The notes under the pieces: model-generated
What the model was told of the DNA's origin: nothing
What the model saw: the letters and a program-made list of their open reading frames with translations, nothing else
The model's database searches: none
DNA from: Nitrospira sp.
Lineage (GTDB): Bacteria > Nitrospirota > Nitrospiria > Nitrospirales > UBA8639
NCBI GenBank assembly: GCA_020430245.1
Contig: JAGQKG010000014.1
Coordinates: 1 to 34,037, forward strand
DNA: 34,037 bases
Reading direction: 5' to 3'
Program-made: the position numbers and the translations under genes
Shown here: piece by piece, positions 1 to 8,419 of the stretch
How positions within the stretch are numbered: the stretch's first letter is position 1
Layout of the letters: each line of letters begins with the position of its first letter

Positions 1-2
1 AG

Positions 3-2231
3 CGGGTTGCCGAACGATACCGAGAGAAAGAGGTGATCCGCCGCCGCCTTTCCGCAGTGATTGCAGAAAATTCAACCATTCGCCATTTTCTGCTGGAGAA
101 CATTCGGTTACTGAATGGCATGAAGAACTCTCCCCGAACATTTGATGTCCTCGACCGCCTGGTGAGTCACCAAGCCTATCGCCTGGCCTATTGGCGGGTC
201 GCCGCTGAAGAAATAAATTATCGCCGGTTTTTTGACATCAACCAATTGGCGGCCATTCGCATGGAGCAACCGGAAGTCTTCCAAGCGGCCCATCAAAAAA
301 TTTTTGAATTATTAACATCCGGTGCCGTGAATGGACTGCGAATTGATCATGTCGACGGGCTTTATAATCCGAGAGCCTTTCTAGCCCAATGGCAACAATG
401 GGCAGCTGAACACCTGGAGGTTCAGGCCGACACCCAAGGTCGCTCCCTCTATCTCCTCGTTGAAAAAATTCTGGGTACAGAGGAGCGTCTCACTTCCGAT
501 TGGTTGTGCCATGGCACCACCGGATACGACTACCTTGCCCTAGTCAATCAATTATTTATCCAGGGCACCCACCAACGACAGATCGAACAGATCTACAGCC
601 GATTTACCAAACAATCTCTCCGATATGACGATCTGGTCTACGACTGCAAAAATCTCATCATGACCAGTTCCATGTCAGGAGAAATCAATGCCTTGGGACA
701 TCAGTTGAATGTACTCTCCGAGCGAAACCGGCGCTCACGGGACTTTACGCTCAATAGTCTGATCCACGCCATCCGCGAAATCATTGCCTGTTTCCCCGTG
801 TATCGAACATATATTGGACCGGACCCTCTCGAGGGCGTCTTGGATCGTGATCGGGTGTATATTCGGCTAGCGGTGGCCCGAGCGAAACGGCGCAATCCCG
901 CCCTCAGCAACCTGGTATTCGATTTTATCCGCGATCTCCTCTTGAGAATTCCCCAGAATTCTCCGGATCTTAGTTGGGAGGTGATTCGCCCCTTCGTCAT
1001 GAAATTCCAGCAAACGACCAGCCCGGTCACTGCAAAAGGTGTTGAAGATACGGCATTCTATAGTTACAACCGCCTCACATCACTGAATGAAGTCGGTGGA
1101 GAGCCGCAGCACTTTGGGATTCCCCTTTCTACCTTTCACCAATACATGCAGGATCGTGCCACCCAATGGCCCGCAAGCCTCTCCACCACGTCCACGCATG
1201 ACACGAAACGTAGCGAGGATGTCCGGGCTCGAATCAATGTCCTGTCGGAAATCCCCACAGAATGGAGACAGCATCTTAGAACCTGGAGCCGGCTAAACAA
1301 AAAAGCCAAGCAAACAATCAATGATCAACTGGCACCGAGCTTAAATGAAGAATATTTGATTTACCAGACACTGCTTGGTACTTGGCCATTAGGTGGTCTC
1401 TCGGAACCGGCTCAACCTCAATTCTTGGCGCGCATGCAGGGGTATATGGTGAAAGCTTTACGGGAAGCAAAAGTGAACACCAGCTGGTTAAACCCCGATG
1501 AGGCCTGGGAAACCGCCGTCGGGGAATTTCTTTCCCGCATTCTGTCTCTGAAGACTTCCAATGCCTTTCTCCAAGATTTCATTCCCTTTCAACAACGCAT
1601 TTCCAAATATGGCATCTATAATTCTCTGAGTCAGGTCCTTATTAAAATTCTTGCTCCCGGTGTCCCCGACTTTTATCAAGGCACTGAGCTATGGGATTTC
1701 AGTTTGGTCGACCCAGACAACCGACAGCCCGTGGATTACCTCTACAGACAACAACGGCTGTCCGAATTACAACACCTACAACGGACAACCGCCCCTCTCG
1801 ACCTGCTCCATATCTTATTACAGGATGCGGAAAGCGGTCTGATCAAAATGTATTTGACCACCACCGCCCTTCATATCCGGAAGAGCCATCCCCACCTGTT
1901 TCTGGAAGGATTGTATCTACCCCTGGACTTTAAGGGGGAGCAAGCCCATCATGTGTGTGGCTTCATGAGACAGAATCACTCAAATACCTGCTTGATCATC
2001 TTCCCACGATTGTTAACGAATCTCATCCCGGATCAGACCATCAATCCGCTCGGCGAATCCATATGGGGACAAACCTCGATGCGACTCCCTTCTGAATTCG
2101 CGACACATTCGTTTCGTAATCTCCTGACCCAAGAAATTGTCACTCCACAAAACAGCCTGAGCATGGTAGGATTACCCGTAGGAATTCTTTTTCAACATTT
2201 TCCTTTTGCCCTATTGGAGCCCGTCTCATGA
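3..2231 (+). CDS. treY: Malto-oligosyltrehalose synthase, C-terminal part (5' end outside window)
   Basis: Intramolecular transglycosylase (GH13 family) that converts the reducing-end alpha-1,4 bond of malto-oligosaccharides to alpha-1,1, the first step of the TreY-TreZ route from glycogen to trehalose in the cytoplasm. The frame is open from base 3, so the gene starts upstream; about 740 residues are visible, and TreY proteins are usually 850-1000 residues. Seen motifs: GLRIDHVDGLYNP near base 335 (GH13 nucleophile Asp), LLVEKILG near 455 (acid/base Glu), TAKGVEDTAFY near 1030 and STTSTHDTKRSEDVRAR near 1185 (third catalytic Asp), all typical of TreY. A GTG at 33 is internal and not a credible start. 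The stop overlaps the next gene by 4 bases (ATGA). treZ and treX are expected upstream but cannot be seen. Confidence 0.93.
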   Translation, partial: RVAERYREKEVIRRRLSAVIAENSTIRHFLLENIRLLNGMKNSPRTFDVLDRLVSHQAYRLAYWRVAAEEINYRRFFDINQLAAIRMEQPEVFQAAHQKIFELLTSGAVNGLRIDHVDGLYNPRAFLAQWQQWAAEHLEVQADTQGRSLYLLVEKILGTEERLTSDWLCHGTTGYDYLALVNQLFIQGTHQRQIEQIYSRFTKQSLRYDDLVYDCKNLIMTSSMSGEINALGHQLNVLSERNRRSRDFTLNSLIHAIREIIACFPVYRTYIGPDPLEGVLDRDRVYIRLAVARAKRRNPALSNLVFDFIRDLLLRIPQNSPDLSWEVIRPFVMKFQQTTSPVTAKGVEDTAFYSYNRLTSLNEVGGEPQHFGIPLSTFHQYMQDRATQWPASLSTTSTHDTKRSEDVRARINVLSEIPTEWRQHLRTWSRLNKKAKQTINDQLAPSLNEEYLIYQTLLGTWPLGGLSEPAQPQFLARMQGYMVKALREAKVNTSWLNPDEAWETAVGEFLSRILSLKTSNAFLQDFIPFQQRISKYGIYNSLSQVLIKILAPGVPDFYQGTELWDFSLVDPDNRQPVDYLYRQQRLSELQHLQRTTAPLDLLHILLQDAESGLIKMYLTTTALHIRKSHPHLFLEGLYLPLDFKGEQAHHVCGFMRQNHSNTCLIIFPRLLTNLIPDQTINPLGESIWGQTSMRLPSEFATHSFRNLLTQEIVTPQNSLSMVGLPVGILFQHFPFALLEPVS

Positions 2232-2485
2232 CTATGAGCAAGTTGAACACGGCACACACTTCTGACCAAGAATCCTACTCTGATCAGTCCACGCCGGAGG
2301 GAGGACTAGGCTGGGAGGGACACGTCCATTTTTCTGAAGATGTCCCATTATGGAAACGGGTTTTGGATACATGGCCTGAACTCCGAACGGGTTTATCCTA
2401 CAGTCTTATTTTTGCCTCTGGAGTTCTCTTGGGAGGAGCCATCATGGCGATGGCTGCATCAAAAGACCATCAGGACGAATCATAA
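2228..2485 (+). CDS. Small single-pass membrane protein, unknown function
   Basis: An 85-residue protein whose ATG overlaps the treY stop (ATGA), suggesting translational coupling. The first 55 residues are polar and acidic. One hydrophobic segment follows at about residues 60-80 (LIFASGVLLGGAIMAMAA) and a short charged tail ends the protein. The glycine-rich segment resembles that of the YtxH protein encoded 32 bases downstream, so the two may be related, but no named family is recognisable. A second possible start is the ATG two codons in. Confidence rests on tight packing between treY and the next gene. Confidence 0.6.
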   Translation: MTMSKLNTAHTSDQESYSDQSTPEGGLGWEGHVHFSEDVPLWKRVLDTWPELRTGLSYSLIFASGVLLGGAIMAMAASKDHQDES

Positions 2486-2517
2486 CAATCGAAGAATGAC
2501 TAAGGAGGAATATCACA

Positions 2518-2826
2518 ATGGATGAGCATACGACACAAGGCGATTCAGGTTGGGTTAATACGTTTGTCTTCATCGCAGGATTTCTTTTGGGCGCCGGTAG
2601 CGCCATACTCCTGACGCCTGAGACAGGAACTCATGTGCGTCATCGATTGGCACGAGGCGCGAGGACCGCACAGGACGAATTTTCAGATATGGCTTCTCAA
2701 ACGAAAGAAGCCGTGCATGCCTGGTCCGAAGAAGCCAGAAAAACCATGAAACAAGCGGCCACGCGAGTAAATTCCGCCGTGGATGCCACCAAACAGGCCG
2801 TCAAAACCGATTCTTTTGACGAGTAA
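2518..2826 (+). CDS. YtxH domain-containing small membrane protein
   Basis: A 102-residue protein with an N-terminal hydrophobic segment at about residues 13-33 (FIAGFLLGAGSAILLTPETG) followed by a long amphipathic helix rich in Ala, Lys, Arg, Thr and Glu. This is the layout of YtxH proteins, which include general-stress proteins of Bacillus; their molecular role is not settled. The LLxPxxG motif after the membrane segment is the family hallmark. A strong Shine-Dalgarno (AAGGAGGA) lies about 7 bases before the ATG. It probably shares a transcript with treY and the preceding small protein, which would link it to osmotic or desiccation stress; that link is inference. Confidence 0.8.
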   Translation: MDEHTTQGDSGWVNTFVFIAGFLLGAGSAILLTPETGTHVRHRLARGARTAQDEFSDMASQTKEAVHAWSEEARKTMKQAATRVNSAVDATKQAVKTDSFDE

Positions 2827-2981
2827 ATATCGCACCCGCTACGGGGTGAGATACTTCCCCTTGACGATTCTCAATCTCACAGACACTGTGATTTTTCCCG
2901 TTCCGTTCGTCTTAAGTGTGTAAAAACGGTTTGTCTCCTCCCATCTTGTCGACATCTGCTATTCATGCAAGAGTAAATCAT

Positions 2982-3938
2982 ATGACACATTCAGAGTTGA
3001 CCACCTCCCCTCTCACCTATCGACTTAAGCTCGGTCTTGTCATCAATGGCATCATTATTCTCGCTGAATTCATCGGCGGTTATGTGATCAATAGTCTTGG
3101 ATTAATGAGCGATGCCGGACACAATTTGATCGATCAAGGCTCCCTCCTGTTAGCCTTGTATGCACATATTCTGGCCACTCAACCCGCCACTGAACATCGA
3201 ACGTTTGGCTATCACCGTGCCGGAACCATTGCGGCGTTTCTCAACAGCCTGTTGTTAATTTTCACAGGGGGGGTTATCGGGGTTCTTGCCTTCCACCGGA
3301 TGTTTTCACCAGTTGACATCCCTGGACTTTGGGTGATGGGAATTGCTGGGATCAGCTTGATCGCCAATCTGGCCGTCGCCCTGTTATTGCGCCGGGGAGC
3401 CGAAAATGACCTGAATATTCGTGGGGCTTTTCTTCATATGGTGATGGATGCCTGGATGTCTCTTGGCGTCATCATTGCTGGGTTGGGTATCGCCCTAACC
3501 GGACTCACAATTTTAGATCCCCTGATCAGTCTGCTCATCGTCATCATTATCGTGAAAGGGAGTTGGCCACTCCTTCGTGAGTCACTGGACATATTATTGG
3601 AATCTTCTCCCCCCCACCTCAAAACTTCCGAAATCGTAGCGACCATTGAAAACCTTCCCGGTGTCAAAAAAGTTCATGACCTGCATATCTGGTCGGTTGA
3701 ACCCCGCATCGTGATGTTGACATGTCACGTGTTGGTGGATCCCGAAACCGTCCCTGATAAAGATCAACTCCTGCAACCTATTCAATCAACACTCTCTTCG
3801 AAATTTGGCATACATCACTTGACCGTTCAACTGGAAAGCAAATGCCAGGAGCAAGAGGACCTACATTGTAACCTCAGCTACCTTACAAACGGGTCTTCGA
3901 CCACAGAATCCATACCTTCCCATCTGCACCAACATTAA
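2982..3938 (+). CDS. Cation diffusion facilitator, CzcD/ZitB-like zinc exporter
   Basis: Inner-membrane proton antiporter of the CDF family that exports Zn2+ and related divalent metals. It has six predicted membrane segments and a cytoplasmic C-terminal domain (PGVKKVHDLHIWSVEP). The tetrahedral transport site is intact: H47-x3-D51 in the second membrane segment (SDAGHNLID) and H152-x3-D156 in the fifth (HMVMDAW). This His-Asp/His-Asp set is the pattern of zinc-type members, not the manganese DxxxD type. The His-rich loop of many ZitB proteins is absent; the C-terminus ends SHLHQH. The ATG at 2982 is preferred over one at 2916 because homologues begin close to the first membrane segment. The gene overlaps the convergent PAP2 gene by 4 bases. 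Confidence 0.92.
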   Translation: MTHSELTTSPLTYRLKLGLVINGIIILAEFIGGYVINSLGLMSDAGHNLIDQGSLLLALYAHILATQPATEHRTFGYHRAGTIAAFLNSLLLIFTGGVIGVLAFHRMFSPVDIPGLWVMGIAGISLIANLAVALLLRRGAENDLNIRGAFLHMVMDAWMSLGVIIAGLGIALTGLTILDPLISLLIVIIIVKGSWPLLRESLDILLESSPPHLKTSEIVATIENLPGVKKVHDLHIWSVEPRIVMLTCHVLVDPETVPDKDQLLQPIQSTLSSKFGIHHLTVQLESKCQEQEDLHCNLSYLTNGSSTTESIPSHLHQH

Positions 3939-4477
3939 TCCGCAACAGTCTTCCTTCGAAACACACGCGTCTTGAGCAAAAACCCCACCCCTCCTCCTAA
4001 GAGCCCACCCAGACCAATCCCAACCAACACGTCTGTGACATAATGAGCACCTAGGAACACACGGGACAACCCGATCAGGCCAAGGAATGGCCACAATACC
4101 CATCCTAGAGCGGGGTAGAGCATGACGAGGAAGCTAATAGCCGTGCCTGAATTCAATGCGTGATTGGAGGGCATACTAAAAGCTCCACCACATCCGACTA
4201 GTTCATGGATGTGCTCGAGAACCTGGCAGGGCCGTGGACGGCCAATCAGTACTTTCAGCTGCCCACCCAGAAAATCGCTGAAGACGATAAGGAGCGCTAA
4301 ACAAGGGATGGCAAGTCTGGCCTCTCCCCATTTCATCCATCCCCAATACCCCAGAAGCAGGATACCAGGAATCACCAGGTTGCTTTCCCGTGACATCTGA
4401 AGCATGAACCAATCCAATCCAGCAAACTGGCCCGCCCAACCATTAATATACGTAAACCACAATTCATCCCTGTTCAT
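3935..4477 (-). CDS. PAP2 superfamily membrane phosphatase
   Basis: A 180-residue membrane protein with the three PAP2 (type 2 phosphatidic acid phosphatase) motifs: K75-x6-RP (KVLIGRPRP), PSNH at 103-106 and S138-R139-x5-H145-x3-D149 (SRVFLGAHYVTD). The usual second motif is PSGH; here Asn replaces Gly. The conserved His and Arg form the phosphohistidine active site facing the periplasm. Substrates in the family include undecaprenyl pyrophosphate, phosphatidylglycerophosphate and lipid A-linked phosphates; the sequence does not decide among them. Five or six membrane segments are apparent. It is divergent from tatD and tail-to-tail with the CDF gene. Confidence 0.9.
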   Translation of the reverse strand: MNRDELWFTYINGWAGQFAGLDWFMLQMSRESNLVIPGILLLGYWGWMKWGEARLAIPCLALLIVFSDFLGGQLKVLIGRPRPCQVLEHIHELVGCGGAFSMPSNHALNSGTAISFLVMLYPALGWVLWPFLGLIGLSRVFLGAHYVTDVLVGIGLGGLLGGGVGFLLKTRVFRRKTVAD

Positions 4478-4586
4478 CGTTGCCCCTTAACAATATCCGC
4501 ACTTATTCTCAATGGTCACGAGACTCTGCAAGAAATTGGACAGGTATGCTAAGGTACCAATTTGTTTGACGAGAAAGGATTTCTTT

Positions 4587-5369
4587 ATGCTGATCGATAC
4601 CCATGTTCATTTAGACGATCCCCGTTTTGATCCAGATCGGGATGCTATCTTTCAACGGGCCCACGAAGCAGGTGTTGAAAGGTTTGTCACTATTGGCTGT
4701 GATCTTTCCACAAGTCATGCCGCCGTTCAATTAGCAACCATCCACCCCAATGTGTATGCTACGATCGGCGTCCATCCCCATGAAGTCAAACGCATCGAGC
4801 CCACCTGGTATGCGGAATTGAGGCAACTGGCACACCGGCCCAAAGTGGTCGCCTTCGGCGAAGTCGGTCTTGATTATCACTATGATCACTCTCCTCGAGA
4901 AATCCAGCGTCAACGATTTCGCGAACAAATTGAGCTGGCGCAATCACTCGCCCTTCCACTAGTAATTCATACACGTAAAGCGCAGGAAGATACGATGGCA
5001 ATTCTGCAAGAAGAACACGCCGAAAAGGTGGGTGGCGTCTTTCATTGTTTTTCGGAAGATCCGGCATTTGCCAAACGTGCCTTGGATCTGGGATTTCATC
5101 TCTCCTTTTCAGGAATCATCACCTTTCGCAACTCCTCTCAATTGCATGAAGTGATTCGTACAGTCCCCGATGACCGGTTGCTCATTGAGACCGATGCCCC
5201 CTACCTGACTCCCGTGCCTTTTCGAGGAAAACGTAACGAATCGGCCTATGTCACCTACGTGGCGGAACAGATTGCCAAAATTAAATATGGTGACACTGAC
5301 ACAGGATTAGCTCGTGTGGCCGAACTGACCGCCAAAAATGCCTGTCAGCTCTTTAAAATTTCTTCATGA
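4587..5369 (+). CDS. tatD: TatD family metal-dependent deoxyribonuclease
   Basis: A 260-residue cytoplasmic TIM-barrel hydrolase of the TatD family (3'-5' DNA exonuclease, D-aminoacyl-tRNA deacylase-like activity in some members). Metal-binding motifs are all present: DTHVHLDDPRFD at the N-terminus, GEVGLDYHYD, VIHTRKA, GVFHCFS and IETDAPYLTPVPFRG. I chose the ATG at 4587 because the first conserved motif begins three residues after it and GAGAAAGGA lies 7-15 bases upstream; an in-frame ATG at 4512 would add an unconserved 25-residue tail. Its last 17 bases overlap the convergent NYN gene. Confidence 0.95.
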   Translation: MLIDTHVHLDDPRFDPDRDAIFQRAHEAGVERFVTIGCDLSTSHAAVQLATIHPNVYATIGVHPHEVKRIEPTWYAELRQLAHRPKVVAFGEVGLDYHYDHSPREIQRQRFREQIELAQSLALPLVIHTRKAQEDTMAILQEEHAEKVGGVFHCFSEDPAFAKRALDLGFHLSFSGIITFRNSSQLHEVIRTVPDDRLLIETDAPYLTPVPFRGKRNESAYVTYVAEQIAKIKYGDTDTGLARVAELTAKNACQLFKISS

Positions 5370-5898
5370 TCCGATTGCGTTGACGCAACTTCTTGGGAAG
5401 TTTTCGAGGATTACCCTTCTTCTCTTTTGATCGAACCGGCTCCTCATCGACATCCTGGTGGGAGGGTTCCCTTCGAGATCGACTCCCCGCTGATCCTTGT
5501 AGACCTGAAGAAGCCAGACGTTTTGCAAATTCTTGAGATCTGATCGAAAACGCCCCAAAAGCTTTTGCAACAGCGATCACTTCAAGATCCGAAGAGACTA
5601 CTGCGGCCCCTTTCCCATGGGTCCGGATAAAATCTTGAATCACTCCATCTGCCTTTTCACCCTGGCCGGTATAAATGACCGTCACACCATCCCGATGGAT
5701 AACCTGCCTATTCGTTCCGGGTTGTTGCCAGGCATCAAAAACTAAAGTAATCAGGTTGTGGAGTCTGTGCCCATACAGGCCTACACGCACGATAAACTCC
5801 TCTCGATGGCGCTCCCCCCGTTCAACGACTCGATGCGGAGGGAGCCCCATTGCACCCAACACATTATATCCATCAATGATCAAATGTTTCGGTGCCAC
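5353..5898 (-). CDS. YacP-like NYN domain ribonuclease
   Basis: A 181-residue protein of the YacP/Rae1 NYN (PIN-like) family. In Bacillus subtilis, Rae1 is a ribosome-associated mRNA endonuclease. The N-terminal motif LIIDGYNVLG carries the first catalytic Asp (D9); further acidic positions lie in VFDAW, GEKADGVIQDF and VVSSDLEV. The last 50 residues are strongly basic (KKGNPRKLPKKLRQRNR), which suits RNA or ribosome binding and is longer than in compact members. The start is GTG with AAGGAA about 7 bases upstream. The 3' end overlaps tatD antisense by 17 bases. Confidence 0.85.
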   Translation of the reverse strand: MAPKHLIIDGYNVLGAMGLPPHRVVERGERHREEFIVRVGLYGHRLHNLITLVFDAWQQPGTNRQVIHRDGVTVIYTGQGEKADGVIQDFIRTHGKGAAVVSSDLEVIAVAKAFGAFSIRSQEFAKRLASSGLQGSAGSRSRREPSHQDVDEEPVRSKEKKGNPRKLPKKLRQRNRIMKKF

Positions 5899-6036
5899 GA
5901 TGATTCCTTGAAGGTGCCATGCATGATCCAGCCATCATGATTAAGTCTACCCCCAGCAGGACTCGATTCGAAAGCCGTTCTTCCCTTGACAAGAAGACGA
6001 TCTTCTGCGAAAAAAGAAAAGAATGGTTTAATACCT

Positions 6037-7281
6037 ATGCCTTCCACTCGAATGCTATCCCTTTTTTCCGGCATCGGCTTGTTGTTCCTATTGGGATCTT
6101 TTCCCCTACCTGGGGGAGCGACAGATATTCGACCTTTCTCAGGGGACGAAGCTCAGACCCTGATTCATCTTATTGCACAATCACCACCATCAAGCTCCAT
6201 CCGCAATATTCGTACACATCGGCATAAACATTACACCCGTGTGGTGTTAGACCTGACTCGCCCTATCCATCCAGGTCCTCAAGAGCATCAAACGGACACA
6301 ACATTTCAATTGGAACTTCCCAACACGCAATTAGCCAATCCTGCGGTTGCCAATTCAAGAATAGACTCACTTTCTTTACGATTAGACCTTTCCACCACTT
6401 CTTCCGGGTCCATCCTTCTCAGCATACCCACTGACGGTTGGAAACGCTATAAATGGTATATCCTCAAAAATCCTGCTCGCGTCGTTCTTGATTTATATCC
6501 CATAGCTGAGACGACAGCTATCACTCGTGCGCCAGACAGTAGCACACCGGGTTCTCCAGTGGTTCCGGCAACAACTCCGCCGCGGCCTGTCATAAAAAAA
6601 GATTTGGTGATCGTGATTGATCCGGGACACGGAGGAAAGGATCCTGGGGCCTTGGGTCGCAAAGGCACAAGGGAAAAGGATGTGGTCTTACATGTTGCGA
6701 ATTATTTGCGAGACCTGCTCGCACAGGAAGGCTCCACGAAAGTCTTCATGACTCGAGAAACGGATGTCTTCATCGAATTGGAAGACCGGGCAACATTCGC
6801 CAATACGCACAAAGCAGATCTCTTTGTCTCGATTCACATTAACTCCCATCCTCAATCGTCCGTGAAAGGGTTGGAACTCTATCATTTTGGTGAAGCCAGT
6901 GACCCGCGAGCACTTGCCGTCGCTGCACGGGAAAATGGCACTCCTCTTGAAAAAAATGCTGCGCCCTGGCAATTTATACTTGCCGATAAACTTAACGACA
7001 AAAAAATTGACGATTCCCGTGAGCTAGCATGGACCACCAAAAATTCCCTGGTGAAATTTTTGGACGCCTTTTATAAAATTAAGGATCATGGGATCAAAAC
7101 CGCTCCATTTTTTGTGCTGCGAATGACCACCATGCCTGCCATCTTGGCGGAGATTGCCTTTATCTCCAATCCAACCGAAGAAAAGCTCTTACAAAGCTCT
7201 ACCTATCAAAAGCGAGTGGCCGAGGGCATATTTAAGGGGCTTCAATCTTACATTACCCCCTTACAAACGGCTTCCCGATAG
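6037..7281 (+). CDS. amiC: N-acetylmuramoyl-L-alanine amidase with AMIN domain
   Basis: Periplasmic zinc amidase that cleaves the bond between MurNAc and L-alanine in peptidoglycan, normally for daughter-cell separation. From the ATG at 6037 the protein has 414 residues: a signal peptide (hydrophobic core GLLFLLGSF, about residues 12-22), an AMIN domain at about 45-150 (RVVLDLTRP; ARVVLDLYP), a Pro/Thr linker, and an Amidase_3 domain from about 188. Zinc and catalytic motifs are visible: VIDPGHGGKDPGALG (His), TREKDV (Glu), FVSIHINSHP (His) and ILAEIAFISNP (catalytic Glu). A TTG at 5986 would add 17 basic residues before the signal peptide; neither start has a strong Shine-Dalgarno. It is divergent from the NYN gene. 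Confidence 0.93.
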   Translation: MPSTRMLSLFSGIGLLFLLGSFPLPGGATDIRPFSGDEAQTLIHLIAQSPPSSSIRNIRTHRHKHYTRVVLDLTRPIHPGPQEHQTDTTFQLELPNTQLANPAVANSRIDSLSLRLDLSTTSSGSILLSIPTDGWKRYKWYILKNPARVVLDLYPIAETTAITRAPDSSTPGSPVVPATTPPRPVIKKDLVIVIDPGHGGKDPGALGRKGTREKDVVLHVANYLRDLLAQEGSTKVFMTRETDVFIELEDRATFANTHKADLFVSIHINSHPQSSVKGLELYHFGEASDPRALAVAARENGTPLEKNAAPWQFILADKLNDKKIDDSRELAWTTKNSLVKFLDAFYKIKDHGIKTAPFFVLRMTTMPAILAEIAFISNPTEEKLLQSSTYQKRVAEGIFKGLQSYITPLQTASR

Positions 7282-7424
7282 ACAGAGTTGTCTGCGCCTT
7301 CTTCCATCGGATTATTCTGGCCTGACGCTCCCATGACTATCAGCATTCTTTAATCTCAGAATTTCCACGGCCATAGTCTCGATAAAGTCAAAATCCACCT
7401 CGTCATCCTTCTCCCCTTCAAATC

Positions 7425-8159
7425 ATGGCTACCATTAAACTAACGATCGAATATGACGGCACAGCTTACGCTGGGTGGCAACGACAACCCAATCAGCCAA
7501 CCATACAGGCCGCATTAGAAACAGCGCTCACACGTATCACCCAACAACACATTTCTGTTATCGCTGCGGGACGAACCGACGCTGGCGTCCATGCCCGGGG
7601 ACAAGTCGTCAGTTTTCACTCCAACCAGCCCATTCCAGCGAATAAGTGGAGATTCGCGATTAATAGCGCTCTCCCACCCGATATTTCTGTACTGTCGAGT
7701 GAAGAAGTTCCTGAATCGTTTCATGCTCGATATAGCGCAAAAGAAAAACGGTATGAATATCGAATCTCCAGACATCCTGCTCGTCCGGCCATTGATCGTA
7801 ATCGAGTCTGGCACCTCCCCTATGATCTGGATATCCCCGCCATCAGACAAGCCATGTCTGACCTCCTAGGTTGTCATGACTTCACCTCCTTTCAAGGCCC
7901 ACGTGCCAGTACATCGGATCCCATGTGCGTTGTGTCCGAAGTGTCCCTCAACTCGGAACCCATGACCGTGAGCATTCAGATTCAGGCCAATCGATTCCTG
8001 AAACAAATGGTTCGAGCACTTATCGGCACACTGACCGAAGTCGGACGACACAAAAGATCACCGTGCTCGATGGTAGACATCCTTCAGGCTAAGGACCGAC
8101 GTGCTGCAGGAGAAACCGCCCCTCCCCAAGGGTTATATCTTCTCCACGTCTTGTACTAA
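7425..8159 (+). CDS. truA: tRNA pseudouridine(38-40) synthase
   Basis: Converts uridines 38-40 in the anticodon stem-loop of many tRNAs to pseudouridine. The 244-residue length is normal for TruA. The catalytic motif GRTDAGVHA contains the nucleophilic Asp (D52); EYDGTAYAGWQRQP at the N-terminus and NRFLKQMVRALIGTLTEVG near the C-terminus are family signatures. The ATG at 7425 is the only start that includes the conserved N-terminal strand; no clear Shine-Dalgarno precedes it (upstream bases are pyrimidine-rich). It lies about 140 bases after the amidase gene on the same strand. Confidence 0.96.
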   Translation: MATIKLTIEYDGTAYAGWQRQPNQPTIQAALETALTRITQQHISVIAAGRTDAGVHARGQVVSFHSNQPIPANKWRFAINSALPPDISVLSSEEVPESFHARYSAKEKRYEYRISRHPARPAIDRNRVWHLPYDLDIPAIRQAMSDLLGCHDFTSFQGPRASTSDPMCVVSEVSLNSEPMTVSIQIQANRFLKQMVRALIGTLTEVGRHKRSPCSMVDILQAKDRRAAGETAPPQGLYLLHVLY

Positions 8160-8368
8160 CGGGAATGTTGAAGAATGCTCCCACCTGCGTTCCCACTAAT
8201 TGACCTCACGTACTTCCCCCTGCGCTCGGTCCGTCCGGGTATCTGCAACCTTTCCTTCGAGAAGAGTCAGGATTGGACGAGCCTTTCTGAATACTCCATC
8301 ATTTTCCTTGTTTTCCTTTCGATCACTTCAATGCGACGGCAAAAAGGAAATATTTCAAATGGCATTCT

Positions 8369-8377
8369 TGATATACT
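8369..8377 (+). promoter_or_regulatory. Candidate extended -10 promoter of the glutamate dehydrogenase gene
   Basis: TG-A-TATACT forms an extended -10 element with five of six hexamer matches. The predicted start is near 8384, giving a leader of about 35 bases. No convincing -35 lies 16-18 bases upstream, which is tolerated by extended -10 promoters. The rest of the 260-base gap from truA shows no other structure I can support. Confidence 0.42.
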
Positions 8378-8419
8378 GAAAAGTAAGACTTAAATTTTTC
8401 AACTCACTGGATAATCTCC

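Noticed and set aside
2833..2848. Short hairpin CACCC/GGGTG after the YtxH gene considered as a terminator
   Set aside because: The stem has only five pairs and the downstream bases are C-rich with no T-run.
8175..8393. 72-codon open frame between truA and the glutamate dehydrogenase gene
   Set aside because: No ribosome binding site, no recognisable domain, and it overlaps the likely promoter of the next gene.
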